DNA of 64,000 nucleotides, from the NCBI RefSeq assembly GCF_018613065.1, contig NZ_JAGGQW010000034.1, positions 62,001 through 126,000 on the forward strand, in the 5' to 3' direction. The notes under the pieces were generated by a model. That model made no database searches, had not been told where the DNA came from, and saw only the letters and a list, made by a program, of their open reading frames with translations. Shown here piece after piece: positions 52,155-62,532 of the stretch. The translations under genes and the position numbers were made by a program. Positions within the stretch are counted from its first letter, which is position 1; the number at the start of each line of letters is the position of its first letter. The DNA is from Bacillus sp. ISL-7 (GTDB taxonomy: Bacteria; Bacillota; Bacilli; Bacillales_B; DSM-18226).

Positions 52155-52922
52155 ATGAAACAATTAACAATCGCAGAAATTGAACGACAATTGGAAAATA
52201 TATTAGTAGAAACTGATCCATTCTTGTTGGGGATTCTTCAAGATGAGAGGAAGGGTGTCCAACAGCTGGTACATAGATGGAGTAAGAAATTTGCGGAGAA
52301 TCATCGACTAAAAGAAAAGTTTGTTGAAATGAATGTCTATGAGCATAAATGGCGCAAAAGAGGATATGAGAAGATTGCCGGTATCGATGAAGTGGGTAGA
52401 GGGCCTCTTGCAGGTCCGGTAGTTGCAGCAGCTGTCATTTTGCCAAAAGACTTTTACTTAGCAGGGATAGACGACTCTAAGAAGCTATCTGAAAAAAAAC
52501 GCTTGGAATTCGATTCGATTATTAGAAAAGAAGCGATTGCCTTCAGTATTGCAATGATCCATGCCAAGGAAATAGATGAAATTAATATTTATGAAGCTAC
52601 AAAAAAAGCTATGAAAGCTGCCATCTCATCCTTAGATCCAAAGCCGGATTTATTGCTAATTGACGCAATGAAACTGGAAACCCCCTTTACCTCTGAATCT
52701 ATTATTAAGGGTGATTCAAAAAGTATCTCTATCGCCGCCGCTTCGATTATAGCGAAAGTAGCAAGAGATGATTTGATGAATGAAATTTCAGAGGCCCATC
52801 CAGCCTATGGATTTCAGCGCAACATGGGCTACGGAACAAAGGAGCATATCGAAGCCATCCAAAAACACGGAATAACCACTTATCACAGAAAAAGTTTCGC
52901 ACCAGTAAAGGATTTTGTTTAA
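52155..52922 (+). CDS. rnhB: Ribonuclease HII
   Basis: Cuts RNA in RNA/DNA hybrids and at single ribonucleotides in DNA. The 255-residue protein has a Bacillus-type N-terminal extension (about 1-70) followed by the catalytic GIDEVGRGPLAGPVVAAAV with its Asp-Glu pair, DDSKKLSEKKR and LLIDAM. The ATG at 52155 gives the family length; in-frame starts at 52122 and 52143 would add up to 11 residues. The ylqG and ylqH genes that follow rnhB in B. subtilis are absent. Confidence 0.94.
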   Translation: MKQLTIAEIERQLENILVETDPFLLGILQDERKGVQQLVHRWSKKFAENHRLKEKFVEMNVYEHKWRKRGYEKIAGIDEVGRGPLAGPVVAAAVILPKDFYLAGIDDSKKLSEKKRLEFDSIIRKEAIAFSIAMIHAKEIDEINIYEATKKAMKAAISSLDPKPDLLLIDAMKLETPFTSESIIKGDSKSISIAAASIIAKVARDDLMNEISEAHPAYGFQRNMGYGTKEHIEAIQKHGITTYHRKSFAPVKDFV

Positions 52923-52939
52923 TTATCAAACACAATAGT

Positions 52940-52965
52940 AAAAAACAGGCAATGCCTGTTTTTTT
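52940..52965 (+). terminator. Terminator after rnhB
   Basis: AAAAAACAGGC (52940-52950) pairs with GCCTGTTTTTT (52954-52964) around a 3-base loop. Confidence 0.85.
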
Positions 52966-53081
52966 ATTATTGTAGAAAACAAATTATACCAAATAAGGTG
53001 TAGATTTCCTTGATTTATCCGAAATAAACGATTGATTATTCTGAATGTTTTAAAGACGTATATAATTTTTTAGCATAATGG

Positions 53082-53110
53082 TAGACAAGGTAACTGTCAT
53101 TATATAAAAT
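53082..53110 (+). promoter_or_regulatory. Sigma-A promoter of sucCD
   Basis: TAGACA (53082-53087), 17-base spacer, TAAAAT (53105-53110); each element differs from consensus at one base. It lies 47 bases before sucC. Confidence 0.6.
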
Positions 53111-53123
53111 GAAAACGGAGTCA
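53110..53123 (+). promoter_or_regulatory. Candidate cre site (CcpA) at the sucCD promoter
   Basis: TGAAAACGGAGTCA fits the cre consensus TGWNANCGNTNWCA at all but one defined position. It starts at the last base of the -10 and covers the expected transcription start, where CcpA would block initiation. Carbon repression of sucCD is known in B. subtilis. Confidence 0.5.
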
Positions 53124-53156
53124 GTTTTTAGAAGAGTTTGAATAGGAGGATGGGAA

Positions 53157-54317
53157 ATGAATATCCATGAGTATCAAGGGAAAGAGATCCTCAGAAAATA
53201 CGGGGTAGTAGTTCCGAATGGAAAAGTAGCATTCACTGTAGAAGAAGCAGTGGAAGCAGCAAAAGAACTAGGCACACAGGTTTGTGTGGTAAAAGCACAA
53301 ATCCATGCTGGTGGACGGGGGAAAGCCGGTGGTGTTAAAGTTGCGAAAAATCTTGAAGAGGTTCGTACATATGCAAGCGAAATCCTCGGCAAAACACTTG
53401 TAACACACCAAACAGGTCCTGAAGGAAAAGAAGTCAAGCGCCTGCTTATTGAAGAAGGCTGTGACATCAAAAAAGAATATTATGTTGGTTTAGTATTAGA
53501 CCGTGCTACTTCACGTGTTGTCCTAATGGCATCTGAAGAAGGCGGAACGGAAATTGAAGAGGTTGCTGAAAAGACTCCAGAGAAAATTTTTAAAGAAGAA
53601 ATTGATCCGGTCGTCGGATTACAGCCATTCCAAGCTCGCCGAATTGCGTTCAATATTAATATTCCAAAAGAATTAATTAATCAAGCTGTAAAATTTATGA
53701 CCGCTTTGTATAATGCTTATATCGAGAAAGATTGCTCGATTGCAGAAATTAATCCGCTCGTTGTTACAGGTGACGGTAAGGTAATGGCTCTTGATGCAAA
53801 ATTAAACTTTGACTCAAATGCCCTATATCGTCAGAAAGATGTACTAGAGTACCGTGACCTTGAAGAAGAGGATGCAAAGGAAATTGAAGCATCTAAATAT
53901 GATTTAAGCTACGTTGCTTTAGATGGAAACATTGGCTGTATGGTTAATGGTGCAGGACTTGCCATGTCAACGATGGATATAATTAAACATTACGGCGGCG
54001 ATCCCGCAAACTTCCTTGATGTTGGGGGCGGCGCGACAGCTGAAAAGGTTACAGAGGCATTCAAAATTATCCTTTCTGATCCAAACGTAAAAGGTATTTT
54101 CGTCAATATCTTTGGTGGAATCATGAAGTGTGATGTTATTGCTGAGGGTGTAGTAGAAGCAGCTAAGCAGGTTGGACTTAGTGTTCCGCTTGTTGTTCGC
54201 TTAGAGGGAACAAATGTTGACTTAGGTAAGAAAATCCTATCAGAGTCAAGTGTAGACATTATTGCTGCTGAATCCATGGCTGACGGCGCACAAAAAATCG
54301 TTTCATTAGTGAAATAG
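53157..54317 (+). CDS. sucC: Succinyl-CoA synthetase beta chain
   Basis: With SucD, interconverts succinyl-CoA and succinate with formation of a nucleoside triphosphate in the TCA cycle. The 386-residue protein has an N-terminal ATP-grasp domain with [15 protein letters not shown] near 45-59 and a C-terminal ligase domain with the [10 protein letters not shown] segment. AGGAGGATG precedes the ATG. Confidence 0.96.
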   Translation: MNIHEYQGKEILRKYGVVVPNGKVAFTVEEAVEAAKELGTQVCVVKAQIHAGGRGKAGGVKVAKNLEEVRTYASEILGKTLVTHQTGPEGKEVKRLLIEEGCDIKKEYYVGLVLDRATSRVVLMASEEGGTEIEEVAEKTPEKIFKEEIDPVVGLQPFQARRIAFNINIPKELINQAVKFMTALYNAYIEKDCSIAEINPLVVTGDGKVMALDAKLNFDSNALYRQKDVLEYRDLEEEDAKEIEASKYDLSYVALDGNIGCMVNGAGLAMSTMDIIKHYGGDPANFLDVGGGATAEKVTEAFKIILSDPNVKGIFVNIFGGIMKCDVIAEGVVEAAKQVGLSVPLVVRLEGTNVDLGKKILSESSVDIIAAESMADGAQKIVSLVK

Positions 54318-54339
54318 GATCGAAGAAAGGGGAATTAAC

Positions 54340-55242
54340 GTGAGCGTTTTTATTAATAAAGATACAAAGGTTATTGTTCAAGGGATTACAGGATCAACAG
54401 CCCTGTTTCATACAAAGCAAATGCTTGAATATGGTACACAGATTGTTGGCGGTACCTCTCCAGGAAAAGGCGGGTTAGAAGTAGAAGGAGTTCCTGTTTT
54501 TAACACGGTTAAAGATGCTGTTAGCGCAACTGGTGCAACTGCATCCGTTATTTATGTACCGGCACCATTTGCTGCAGATGCGATTATCGAAGCGGTTGAT
54601 GCAGAATTGGATCTTGCTATCTGTATCACTGAACATATTCCAGTATTGGATATGGTTAAAGTTAAGCGTTATATGGAAGGTAAAAAGACTCGCTTAGTCG
54701 GTCCAAACTGTCCTGGTGTTATTACAGCTGATGAGTGTAAAATCGGCATCATGCCTGGTTATATCCATACAAAAGGCCATGTAGGTGTTGTATCACGCTC
54801 TGGAACATTAACATACGAAGCGGTTCACCAATTAACACAAGCCGGATTAGGCCAAACTACTGCTGTTGGTATCGGCGGCGACCCTGTTAACGGAACAAAC
54901 TTCATCGATGTATTAAAAGCATTTAATGAAGATCCTGAAACATATGCTGTAATTATGATTGGTGAAATCGGCGGTACTGCCGAAGAAGAAGCAGCTGAGT
55001 GGGTTAAAGCAAACATGACCAAGCCTGTTGTTGGCTTCATCGGTGGACGTACAGCGCCTCCAGGAAAACGTATGGGACACGCAGGTGCGATTATTTCAGG
55101 TGGTAAAGGTACTGCAGATGAAAAAATCCGCGTTATGAACGAATGCGGTATTAAAGTAGCTGACACTCCATCTGTGATGGGTGACACATTAATTGAAGTA
55201 TTAAAAGAACAAGGTTTGTACGAAAAGTGTAAAACCCACTAA
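54340..55242 (+). CDS. sucD: Succinyl-CoA synthetase alpha chain
   Basis: CoA-binding subunit that carries the phosphohistidine intermediate. The 300-residue protein has the N-terminal CoA-binding Rossmann domain ([12 protein letters not shown]), GPNCPG near 121-126 and the phosphorylated H247 in KRMGHAGAI. It starts at GTG after GAAAGGGGA, 22 bases after sucC. Confidence 0.96.
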   Translation: MSVFINKDTKVIVQGITGSTALFHTKQMLEYGTQIVGGTSPGKGGLEVEGVPVFNTVKDAVSATGATASVIYVPAPFAADAIIEAVDAELDLAICITEHIPVLDMVKVKRYMEGKKTRLVGPNCPGVITADECKIGIMPGYIHTKGHVGVVSRSGTLTYEAVHQLTQAGLGQTTAVGIGGDPVNGTNFIDVLKAFNEDPETYAVIMIGEIGGTAEEEAAEWVKANMTKPVVGFIGGRTAPPGKRMGHAGAIISGGKGTADEKIRVMNECGIKVADTPSVMGDTLIEVLKEQGLYEKCKTH

Positions 55243-55266
55243 TAATTGTGCAACTAGATAATTTCA

Positions 55267-55297
55267 GATAGTCCCTCAAAAACGAGGGGCTATTTAT
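55267..55297 (+). terminator. Terminator after sucD
   Basis: TAGTCCCTC (55269-55277) pairs with GAGGGGCTA (55284-55292) with one G-T pair; the T tract behind is short (TTTATT). Confidence 0.6.
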
Positions 55298-55332
55298 TCT
55301 AATTTTATATCTATAGGGAGGCAAATAGTTAA

Positions 55333-56220
55333 ATGGATGAATTCAAAGAAAAACTTATTTCCTTGCTGCATTACCCCAATATCTCCTGGAACACCGTTTT
55401 ACAAATGCTAAAAAAAGACCCGACACTACAGAAATTATATCAGTTACAAAAGCAATCCCCTCAGCAAACATGCTTATTTCCACCCACTACCACCAATAAC
55501 CCTTCAGAAAAGTCTTCTAGCGTACCTCTTCATCCTGACATTATTCGCGATCAAATTCGTCAATACAAAACAAATGAGATTACAGTCATTACTATTTTAG
55601 ATAAGGAATATCCACCATTATTAAAAGAAATATATCAGCCTCCATGGGCACTATTTACCAAGGGTGATCTCTCGCTACTTGAAACAGACCCCAAACTTGC
55701 GGTTGTTGGTTCACGGCAAGCGACTCAATATGGGAAAAATGCAATTCGGTTGATTTTTCCAGGTTTAATTGACAAAGGTGTTCTAATTGTTAGCGGCTTA
55801 GCACGGGGAATTGATGCCCTCGCACATGAATATGCAATAAAAAATGGAGGAAAAACAATAGCTGTGATTGCTGGTGGTTTCTATCATATCTATCCAAAGG
55901 AAAATACGAGCTTAGCCCTTGAAATGATGAAAAACCAGCTAGTTCTTTCGGAATACCCTCCAGATACTAAGCCGCTTAGATGGCATTTTCCATCAAGAAA
56001 TCGAATTATTAGCGGTTTGTCAAAAGGGACATTTATTATAGAAGCAAAACGAAAAAGCGGGTCACTCATCACGGCGAATTTTGCAGTAAATGAAGGAAGA
56101 GATGTATTTTCCTTGCCTGGAAGCATTTTTAATCCATATTCTATCGGGGCCAATGAATTAATTCAACAAGGGGCTAAACTTGTAACCGGTGCAGAGGATA
56201 TTTTAGAGGAAATTAGATAA
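55333..56220 (+). CDS. dprA: DNA processing protein DprA (Smf)
   Basis: Loads RecA on incoming single-stranded DNA during natural transformation. The 295-residue protein has a short N-terminal helical region and the Rossmann-like DprA core: VVGSRQATQYG near 125-135, SGLARGIDALAHEYA, FPSRNRIISGLS, and SGSLITANFAVNEGRDVFSLPG. It lacks a long C-terminal winged-helix domain, as in B. subtilis Smf. Its location before topA is conserved. Confidence 0.94.
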   Translation: MDEFKEKLISLLHYPNISWNTVLQMLKKDPTLQKLYQLQKQSPQQTCLFPPTTTNNPSEKSSSVPLHPDIIRDQIRQYKTNEITVITILDKEYPPLLKEIYQPPWALFTKGDLSLLETDPKLAVVGSRQATQYGKNAIRLIFPGLIDKGVLIVSGLARGIDALAHEYAIKNGGKTIAVIAGGFYHIYPKENTSLALEMMKNQLVLSEYPPDTKPLRWHFPSRNRIISGLSKGTFIIEAKRKSGSLITANFAVNEGRDVFSLPGSIFNPYSIGANELIQQGAKLVTGAEDILEEIR

Positions 56221-56558
56221 GACTCTTATCTAAAGAAATTTTGCTTAAAAATCGTTAATTTTGAAGGTTTTTATGAATAAACGGAGAATTTAGCTAAAAA
56301 AGGTTGCATTATTTTCTAATTTGTTATACATTTTCCAACAGATGTTCGAAAAAAAGAATATTTGGAAATGGAATAAATAATATTCATATTAATATATAAA
56401 GAAAAACTTGGGATAGGGCAGTTTTGTAAAGTATTTTCTCCGGTCTAATTAGGTAAAACTGGAATTTAGGAAAGCTTCTCAAATGATTAGCACCTTAGAA
56501 ACAGCATTTGCCAGATTCGGGGCGCTTCTACACTTTCCCTCTTAAGGAGGATTTTTAA
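56221..56558 (+). other. dprA-topA intergenic region (338 bp)
   Basis: Very AT-rich in its first two-thirds, with no gene of normal size. A weak promoter-like pair TTGCAT (56304-56309), 17-base spacer, TACATT (56327-56332) is the best I see. There is no clear terminator for dprA. The last third contains a possible 20-codon leader frame listed separately and the ribosome-binding site of topA. Confidence 0.5.
56483..56545 (+). other. Possible leader peptide frame ahead of topA
   Basis: ATG at 56483, preceded by AGGAAAG eight bases upstream, opens 20 codons (MISTLETAFARFGALLHFPS). The stop TAA (56543-56545) overlaps the first bases of the topA site AAGGAGG (56544-56550). This layout would let translation of the short frame affect topA. 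It resembles no protein I know, and a frame this short can occur by chance. Confidence 0.25.
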
Positions 56559-58637
56559 ATGGCAGATTTTCTTGTAATCGTTGAATCGCCAGCAAAAGCG
56601 AAAACGATCGAACGATATTTAGGGAATAAATATAAAGTAAAAGCATCAATGGGACATATTCGCGATTTGCCACGGAGCCAAATGGGGGTCAATGTAGAAA
56701 ATAGCTATGAACCAAAATATATTACAATCCGCGGAAAAGGTCCTGTTTTAAAAGACTTGAAAACAGCGGCAAAAAAAGCAAAAAAAATCTATCTGGCGGC
56801 TGACCCGGATCGCGAAGGGGAAGCAATTGCATGGCATTTAGCCCATAGTCTATCTGTCGATATTAATTCAGATTGCCGGGTGGTTTTTAATGAAATCACA
56901 AAAGATGCGATAAAAGAGTCGTTTAAACATCCTCGGCCAATTAATATGGATTTGGTGGATGCTCAGCAGGCTCGTAGGATTCTTGACCGTCTTGTTGGGT
57001 ATAATATCAGCCCGTTGCTCTGGAAGAAGGTAAAGAAAGGTTTAAGTGCAGGCAGAGTTCAATCTGTTGCCGTCCATTTAATTATTGTTAGGGAAAAGGA
57101 AATTAAAGCCTTTGTCCCTGAAGAATATTGGACGATTGATGGAGAATTTTTAAAGGGGAAAGACCATTTTAGTGCCCAATATTTTTCTTTAGCTGACAAA
57201 CAAAAATTTGAACTGAAATCTGAACAAGATGTCCAAACCATTTTAAAACAAATGGATGATAATAAATTCAAAGTTGTATCTGTTACCAAAAAAGAAAGAA
57301 AGAGGAATCCGGCACCGCCCTTCATTACATCATCATTGCAACAAGAAGCAGCCAGAAAGCTTAACTTCCGAGCAAAGAAAACGATGATGCTCGCACAGCA
57401 GCTTTATGAAGGGATTGAGCTTGGCAAAGAGGGTACGGTTGGTCTTATTACATATATGAGAACGGATTCAACACGGATTTCTGAAGTTGCTCAAACAGAG
57501 GCGGCTAACTACATCCGCTCAGAATATGGTGAAGATTATTTAAAAGATGAACAAAGAAAAGAGAAAAAGCAATCGAATGCCCAAGATGCACATGAAGGGA
57601 TTCGACCAACCAGTACTTTAAGGGATCCCAATAGTTTAAAAACATTTTTATCAAGAGACCAACTCCGATTATATAAATTAATCTGGGATCGGTTTTTAGC
57701 TAGTCAAATGGCTCAGGCCGTCATGGATACAATGAGCGTAGATTTACAAAATGGCAATGTCCTTTTCCGAGCAAATGGCTCAAAAATTAAGTTTCCTGGT
57801 TTCATGAAGCTTTATGTTGAGGGATCAGATGACCAAGTGGATGAAAAAGACAGAATGCTTCCTGACCTTAAGGAAGGGGATGAAGTGTTTAAAAAGGATA
57901 TCGAGCCAAAGCAGCATTTCACTCAGCCACCGCCAAGGTACACGGAGGCAAGACTTGTTAAGACACTTGAAGAGCTTGGTATTGGTCGCCCGTCTACATA
58001 CGCACCAACCCTTGACACGATTCAAAAGCGGGGCTATGTGGCACTCGATAATAAAAGATTTATTCCAACCGAGCTCGGTGAAATTATCGATGAGTTGATT
58101 TTAGAGTTTTTTCCAGATATTCTAGATGTCGAATTTACAGCGAAAATGGAACAGGGCTTAGATAATATCGAAGATGGAAAAGTACCTTGGGTCAATATTA
58201 TCGATGAGTTTTATCAAGATTTTGAAATTCATTTAAAAAAAGCAGAAGAAGAAATGCAGTCTGTTGAAATCAAAGATGAACCAGCTGGTGAAGACTGTGA
58301 GAATTGTGGAAACCCTATGGTTTTTAAAATGGGTCGCTACGGAAAATTTATGGCTTGCAGCAATTTTCCAGATTGCCGAAATACAAAACCGATTGTTAAA
58401 GAAATCGGTGTTACCTGCCCTAATTGTAAAGAAGGACAGATCATTGAGCGTAAAAGTAAGAAAAAGCGACTCTTTTACGGTTGTACACAATACCCTGAAT
58501 GTGAGTTTATCTCTTGGGATAAACCATTACCAAGGGAATGCCCAAAATGTGAAGGGCTGCTTGTTGAAAAGAAATTAAAAAAAGGTGTTCAAGTTCAATG
58601 CGTTAATTGTGATTACAAGGAAGAACCGCAAAGTTAA
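56559..58637 (+). CDS. topA: DNA topoisomerase I
   Basis: Relaxes negative supercoils by single-strand passage. The 692-residue type IA enzyme has an N-terminal TOPRIM domain ([17 protein letters not shown] and [12 protein letters not shown]), the catalytic tyrosine in [12 protein letters not shown] near 303, and three C-terminal zinc-ribbon units each with four cysteines (CENCGNP, CPNCKEG, CPKCEGL). AAGGAGG precedes the ATG by eight bases. Confidence 0.96.
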   Translation: MADFLVIVESPAKAKTIERYLGNKYKVKASMGHIRDLPRSQMGVNVENSYEPKYITIRGKGPVLKDLKTAAKKAKKIYLAADPDREGEAIAWHLAHSLSVDINSDCRVVFNEITKDAIKESFKHPRPINMDLVDAQQARRILDRLVGYNISPLLWKKVKKGLSAGRVQSVAVHLIIVREKEIKAFVPEEYWTIDGEFLKGKDHFSAQYFSLADKQKFELKSEQDVQTILKQMDDNKFKVVSVTKKERKRNPAPPFITSSLQQEAARKLNFRAKKTMMLAQQLYEGIELGKEGTVGLITYMRTDSTRISEVAQTEAANYIRSEYGEDYLKDEQRKEKKQSNAQDAHEGIRPTSTLRDPNSLKTFLSRDQLRLYKLIWDRFLASQMAQAVMDTMSVDLQNGNVLFRANGSKIKFPGFMKLYVEGSDDQVDEKDRMLPDLKEGDEVFKKDIEPKQHFTQPPPRYTEARLVKTLEELGIGRPSTYAPTLDTIQKRGYVALDNKRFIPTELGEIIDELILEFFPDILDVEFTAKMEQGLDNIEDGKVPWVNIIDEFYQDFEIHLKKAEEEMQSVEIKDEPAGEDCENCGNPMVFKMGRYGKFMACSNFPDCRNTKPIVKEIGVTCPNCKEGQIIERKSKKKRLFYGCTQYPECEFISWDKPLPRECPKCEGLLVEKKLKKGVQVQCVNCDYKEEPQS

Positions 58638-58641
58638 AGTG

Positions 58642-58672
58642 AGAGTGGGCATAGTCCACTCTCTTCGTTATT
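58642..58672 (+). terminator. Weak terminator after topA
   Basis: GAGAGTGG (58642-58649) pairs perfectly with CCACTCTC (58657-58664), but only TTCGTTATTT follows, so termination may be partial and trmFO may be co-transcribed. Confidence 0.5.
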
Positions 58673-58804
58673 TGCATAAAACTTTTTTCTTTTCCATTCG
58701 TATAGTACAATGCAAGATGGACTTAAAAGTGGGAAAAGTATTGATAGGTACGTGCACTACCTTTTATTTACATAAAACCATGGTATCTATTAGGAGGATT
58801 CTAA

Positions 58805-60112
58805 ATGAAAGATGTCACAATTAACGTAATCGGTGCGGGATTAGCTGGAAGTGAAGCCGCATGGCAGATTGCGAAGCGTGGAGTAAAAGTTCGCTTATAT
58901 GAGATGCGGCCAGTGAAGCAAACACCTGCACACCATACAGATAAATTTGCAGAATTAGTTTGTAGTAATTCATTACGTGCCAACACACTAACAAATGCAG
59001 TAGGGGTGTTAAAGGAAGAAATGCGAAAGCTTGATTCCGTTATTATCGCTGCAGCGGATGCTTGTTCTGTTCCAGCAGGCGGTGCGTTAGCTGTTGATCG
59101 TCATGAATTTGCCGCCAAAGTAACAAATTTGGTTAAAAACCATGAAAATGTTACGGTTATTAATGAAGAAGTAACTGAAATTCCAGAGGGAACAACAATC
59201 ATTGCAACGGGGCCGCTGACAAGTCCAGACCTTTCAGAGCAGCTCAAAGGGCTAACCGGTGAGGATTACCTTTATTTTTATGATGCTGCAGCACCGATAC
59301 TTGAAAAGGAAAGCATAGACCTAGAGAAAGTTTATTTAAAATCCCGCTATGATAAAGGGGAAGCTGCCTATCTTAACTGTCCAATGACTGAAGAAGAATT
59401 TAACCGTTTCTATGAAGCGCTTATATCCGCTGAAACTGTTCCAGTAAAGGAATTTGAAAAGGAAGTCTTTTTCGAAGGGTGCATGCCAATTGAAGTGATG
59501 GCGTCACGGGGAAAGAAAACAATGCTTTTCGGTCCGTTAAAACCAGTTGGTTTAGAGGATCCCAAAACAGGAAAACGTCCTTTTGCCGTAGTACAACTCC
59601 GTCAAGATGATGCCGCGGGCACACTTTTTAATATTGTCGGTTTTCAGACACATTTAAAGTGGGGTGCGCAAAAGGAAGTTATACAATTAATACCGGGGTT
59701 AGAAAATGCAGAAATTATTCGATATGGTGTGATGCACCGGAATACATTTATCAATTCTCCCAAGGTACTAAAAGCAACTTACCAATTCCGTAATCGTGAA
59801 GATTTATTTTTTGCTGGTCAAATGACTGGCGTTGAAGGATACGTAGAATCTGCTGCTAGCGGTTTAGTTGCTGGTATAAATGCAACGCGTTTAATACAAG
59901 GAATGGAGCCACTTGAATTTCCTGAAGAGACCGCGATTGGAAGCATGGCCCGATATATTACTACGACGAACGCTAAAAATTTTCAGCCAATGAATGCTAA
60001 CTTTGGTTTATTTCCAGAGCTGCCGGTAAGAATTAAAGGAAAGCAGGAGAGGAATTTAGAACACGCAAATAGAGCGTTAGAAACAATTCAGAACTTTGTG
60101 AAAGTTTTGTAA
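58805..60112 (+). CDS. trmFO: Folate-dependent tRNA (uracil-54 C5)-methyltransferase TrmFO (Gid)
   Basis: Makes ribothymidine at position 54 of tRNA with methylenetetrahydrofolate and FAD. The 435-residue protein has the N-terminal FAD-binding motif [14 protein letters not shown] and the conserved [17 protein letters not shown] and [17 protein letters not shown] segments. TTAGGAGG precedes the ATG. In B. subtilis xerC (codV) follows; here only a remnant does. Confidence 0.95.
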   Translation: MKDVTINVIGAGLAGSEAAWQIAKRGVKVRLYEMRPVKQTPAHHTDKFAELVCSNSLRANTLTNAVGVLKEEMRKLDSVIIAAADACSVPAGGALAVDRHEFAAKVTNLVKNHENVTVINEEVTEIPEGTTIIATGPLTSPDLSEQLKGLTGEDYLYFYDAAAPILEKESIDLEKVYLKSRYDKGEAAYLNCPMTEEEFNRFYEALISAETVPVKEFEKEVFFEGCMPIEVMASRGKKTMLFGPLKPVGLEDPKTGKRPFAVVQLRQDDAAGTLFNIVGFQTHLKWGAQKEVIQLIPGLENAEIIRYGVMHRNTFINSPKVLKATYQFRNREDLFFAGQMTGVEGYVESAASGLVAGINATRLIQGMEPLEFPEETAIGSMARYITTTNAKNFQPMNANFGLFPELPVRIKGKQERNLEHANRALETIQNFVKVL

Positions 60113-60443
60113 AGTTTATTGCAAGGGGATACGAAGTATGTTACGATTTAGTAGCCCTTGCGAGGTGAATATTATGATAAATGTGAATGTTTTTTTAAAG
60201 TTAATTATTGAGTATTTACAAATAGATTTTAATTACTCAAAATATACACTTGAATCCTAATCAACATGACATCAGTAAAATTTCTTATCTTCATGGTTGA
60301 AATAACCCATAAAGTAATGATGTCAAATATTCTAGTTAACATAGTCAGTTTTCATAACTTTCATGTATATGGTAGTTCACCTGTTACATACTTATCTGCG
60401 AAGTAATGTGAATAGAAATCACTCCAAAGGGAGGCTCATCTTA
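60113..60443 (+). other. trmFO-hslV intergenic region with gene remnant (331 bp)
   Basis: Contains a GCAAGGG/CCCTTGC inverted repeat (60121-60127 with 60155-60161), a 28-codon xerC remnant (60174-60260), an 8-bp inverted repeat TGACATCA/TGATGTCA (60267-60274 with 60318-60325), and the hslV ribosome-binding site AAAGGGAGG (60426-60434). No other gene is seen, and I find no convincing promoter for hslV. Confidence 0.6.
60174..60260 (+). pseudogene. xerC: Truncated xerC (codV) tyrosine recombinase remnant
   Basis: The first 28 codons of a XerC-like gene remain: the product MINVNVFLKLIIEYLQIDF and the following NYSKYTLES matches the start of B. subtilis CodV (the first helix of the SAM-like core-binding domain, EYLQI...NYSxYT). 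GAGGTGA (60162-60168) lies five bases before the ATG. After the TAA nothing recognisable of the remaining 270 or so residues is left: no catalytic R-H-R-Y motif lies in the 183 bases before hslV. The position between trmFO and hslV is exactly that of codV. Confidence 0.8.
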
Positions 60444-60986
60444 ATGAACCAATTTCATGCGACAACGATTTTTGCAATTCATCATAATGGTGAATATTCT
60501 ATGTCAGGTGATGGACAAGTGACATTTGGTAATGCGGTAGTGATGAAGCACACAGCGAGAAAAGTAAGAAAGATATTTAATGGAAAGGTATTAGCAGGTT
60601 TTGCAGGTTCTGTTGCAGATGCTTTTACTCTTTTCGAACTGTTCGAGGGAAAATTAGAAGAATTTAACGGAAACCTTCAAAGAGCTGCTGTTGAGCTTGC
60701 CAAAGAGTGGCGAAGTGACAAAGTGCTCAGGAAGCTTGAAGCGATGCTAATTGTTATGAATCGTGAATATTTGCTACTTGTTTCAGGAACGGGAGAAGTA
60801 ATTGAACCTGACGATGGAATTCTTGCGATTGGTTCAGGTGGAAATTATGCATTATCTGCTGGACGTGCTCTAAAGAAATACTCAGGAGACCATTTATCTG
60901 CAAAGGAAATAGCAAAAGCTTCTTTAGAAATAGCAGCTGAAATATGTGTCTATACGAACCATAACATTATTGTTGAAGAGCTATAA
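60444..60986 (+). CDS. hslV: HslV (ClpQ) peptidase subunit of the HslUV protease
   Basis: Proteolytic subunit of the two-part HslUV (ClpYQ) protease. The 180-residue NTN-hydrolase has the family core [31 protein letters not shown] and [17 protein letters not shown] chose the ATG at 60444, nine bases after AAAGGGAGG; upstream in-frame starts add residues unrelated to the family. The N-terminus reads [10 protein letters not shown]: residue 2 is Asn, not the Ser described for B. subtilis ClpQ, so the nucleophile is probably T7 after processing. Confidence 0.94.
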   Translation: MNQFHATTIFAIHHNGEYSMSGDGQVTFGNAVVMKHTARKVRKIFNGKVLAGFAGSVADAFTLFELFEGKLEEFNGNLQRAAVELAKEWRSDKVLRKLEAMLIVMNREYLLLVSGTGEVIEPDDGILAIGSGGNYALSAGRALKKYSGDHLSAKEIAKASLEIAAEICVYTNHNIIVEEL

Positions 60987-61006
60987 CGGGAAGGAGACTA
61001 ATTATC

Positions 61007-62410
61007 ATGGGAAAAACAACTAATTTAACCCCTCGTCAAATTGTTGAAAAACTTGATCAATATATTATTGGACAAAAGGATGCTAAGAAAGCGGTTGCTG
61101 TTGCCTTAAGAAATCGCTACAGAAGAGGATTGTTAAATGAAAAACTTAGGGATGAAATTATCCCCAAAAATATATTGATGATAGGTCCGACTGGAGTTGG
61201 GAAAACGGAAATTGCCAGAAGGATTGCCAAAATTGTGGGTGCCCCTTTTATTAAGGTGGAAGCTACTAAGTTTACTGAAGTAGGCTATGTCGGGCGAGAT
61301 GTAGAATCCATGGTTAGAGATCTTGCTGAAACCTCTGTTCGTTTAGTAAAAGAGGAACGGATGCAAAGTGTAAAGGAACGTGCAGAAGAGAATGCCAACA
61401 ACAGGCTAGTTGATTTGCTTGTGCCATCAGCCAAAAAAACGAGTAACTATAAAAACCCGCTAGAAATGTTATTTGGAGGCGGGAATACATCAACTGAGCC
61501 AGAAACACATCAAGAGGATTATTCGATTACTGAAAAACGAAAAATTGTCAAAGAGAAATTAGCACTTGGTCAACTAGAGGATGAAATCGTTACGGTTGAA
61601 GTAGATGAGCAAGCTCCATCCATGTTTGATATGCTGCAAGGCTCAGGGATTGAACAAATGGGAATGAATATGCAGGATGCCCTAAGCAGCTTTATGCCAA
61701 AAAAACGCAAAAAGCGAAAATTGACTGTCCGTGAAGCTCGCAAGGTGCTGACAAGTGAAGAGGCTTCTAAGCTTATTGATATGGATGAAGTAAATTCTGA
61801 GGCCGTTTATCGTGCGGAACAAGCTGGTATTATTTTTATCGATGAAATTGATAAAATCGCTAGTAAAAATTCGGGAGGCTCATCTGCAGATGTATCCAGA
61901 GAAGGGGTCCAAAGAGATATTTTGCCTATAGTTGAAGGTTCAACAGTAGTGACCAAATATGGGTCAGTAAAAACAGACCATGTATTATTTATTGCTGCTG
62001 GAGCATTTCACATGGCGAAACCTTCCGATTTAATTCCAGAACTTCAAGGGCGTTTCCCAATTCGTGTAGAACTAACAAAGCTAACTGTGGAAGATTTCTT
62101 CAGAATCTTAATCGAACCAGATAATGCCCTTATTAAGCAATATCAGGCATTATTGGAAACAGAAGGTATACAAATTGAATTTTCTGACGATGCTATTCGT
62201 AGAATAGCCGAAGTTGCATTTGAAGTGAATCAAAATACAGACAATATTGGTGCAAGACGTCTTCATACGATTCTCGAAAAGCTTTTAGAAGACTTATCTT
62301 TTGAAGCTCCAGAAATTTCGATGGAGAAGATAACAATTACACCACAGTATGTCGACGATAAACTTGGTGCTATTTCGAAAAATAAAGATTTAAGTCAGTT
62401 TATCTTATAA
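61007..62410 (+). CDS. hslU: HslU (ClpY) ATPase subunit of the HslUV protease
   Basis: AAA+ unfoldase that feeds HslV. The 467-residue protein has Walker [10 protein letters not shown] (60-68), a GYVGRD pore loop (about 90), an inserted I domain at about 110-240, Walker B IFIDEIDK near 275, and the sensor-2 GARRLHT segment near 420. GGAAGGAG precedes the ATG, 20 bases after hslV. Confidence 0.96.
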   Translation: MGKTTNLTPRQIVEKLDQYIIGQKDAKKAVAVALRNRYRRGLLNEKLRDEIIPKNILMIGPTGVGKTEIARRIAKIVGAPFIKVEATKFTEVGYVGRDVESMVRDLAETSVRLVKEERMQSVKERAEENANNRLVDLLVPSAKKTSNYKNPLEMLFGGGNTSTEPETHQEDYSITEKRKIVKEKLALGQLEDEIVTVEVDEQAPSMFDMLQGSGIEQMGMNMQDALSSFMPKKRKKRKLTVREARKVLTSEEASKLIDMDEVNSEAVYRAEQAGIIFIDEIDKIASKNSGGSSADVSREGVQRDILPIVEGSTVVTKYGSVKTDHVLFIAAGAFHMAKPSDLIPELQGRFPIRVELTKLTVEDFFRILIEPDNALIKQYQALLETEGIQIEFSDDAIRRIAEVAFEVNQNTDNIGARRLHTILEKLLEDLSFEAPEISMEKITITPQYVDDKLGAISKNKDLSQFIL

Positions 62411-62456
62411 AAATGAACGTCTGATAATCTCATGTATGAAGAAATGTTCATTTTTT
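62409..62456 (+). terminator. Possible terminator after hslU
   Basis: AAAATGAAC and GTTCATTTT pair across a long loop of about 27 bases, followed by TT. In B. subtilis codY is in the same operon, so read-through is likely. Confidence 0.45.
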
Positions 62457-62532
62457 AAATACCCTAAAATGTAGTATTTGAAGATTAATTAATAATTTAA
62501 TAATGGTTGTAGTTATTAGGAGGAAGAAACAG

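Noticed and set aside
60121..60161. GCAAGGG/CCCTTGC inverted repeat after trmFO
   Set aside because: Seven base pairs with a 27-base loop and no T tract; too weak for a terminator call, noted only in the intergenic entry.
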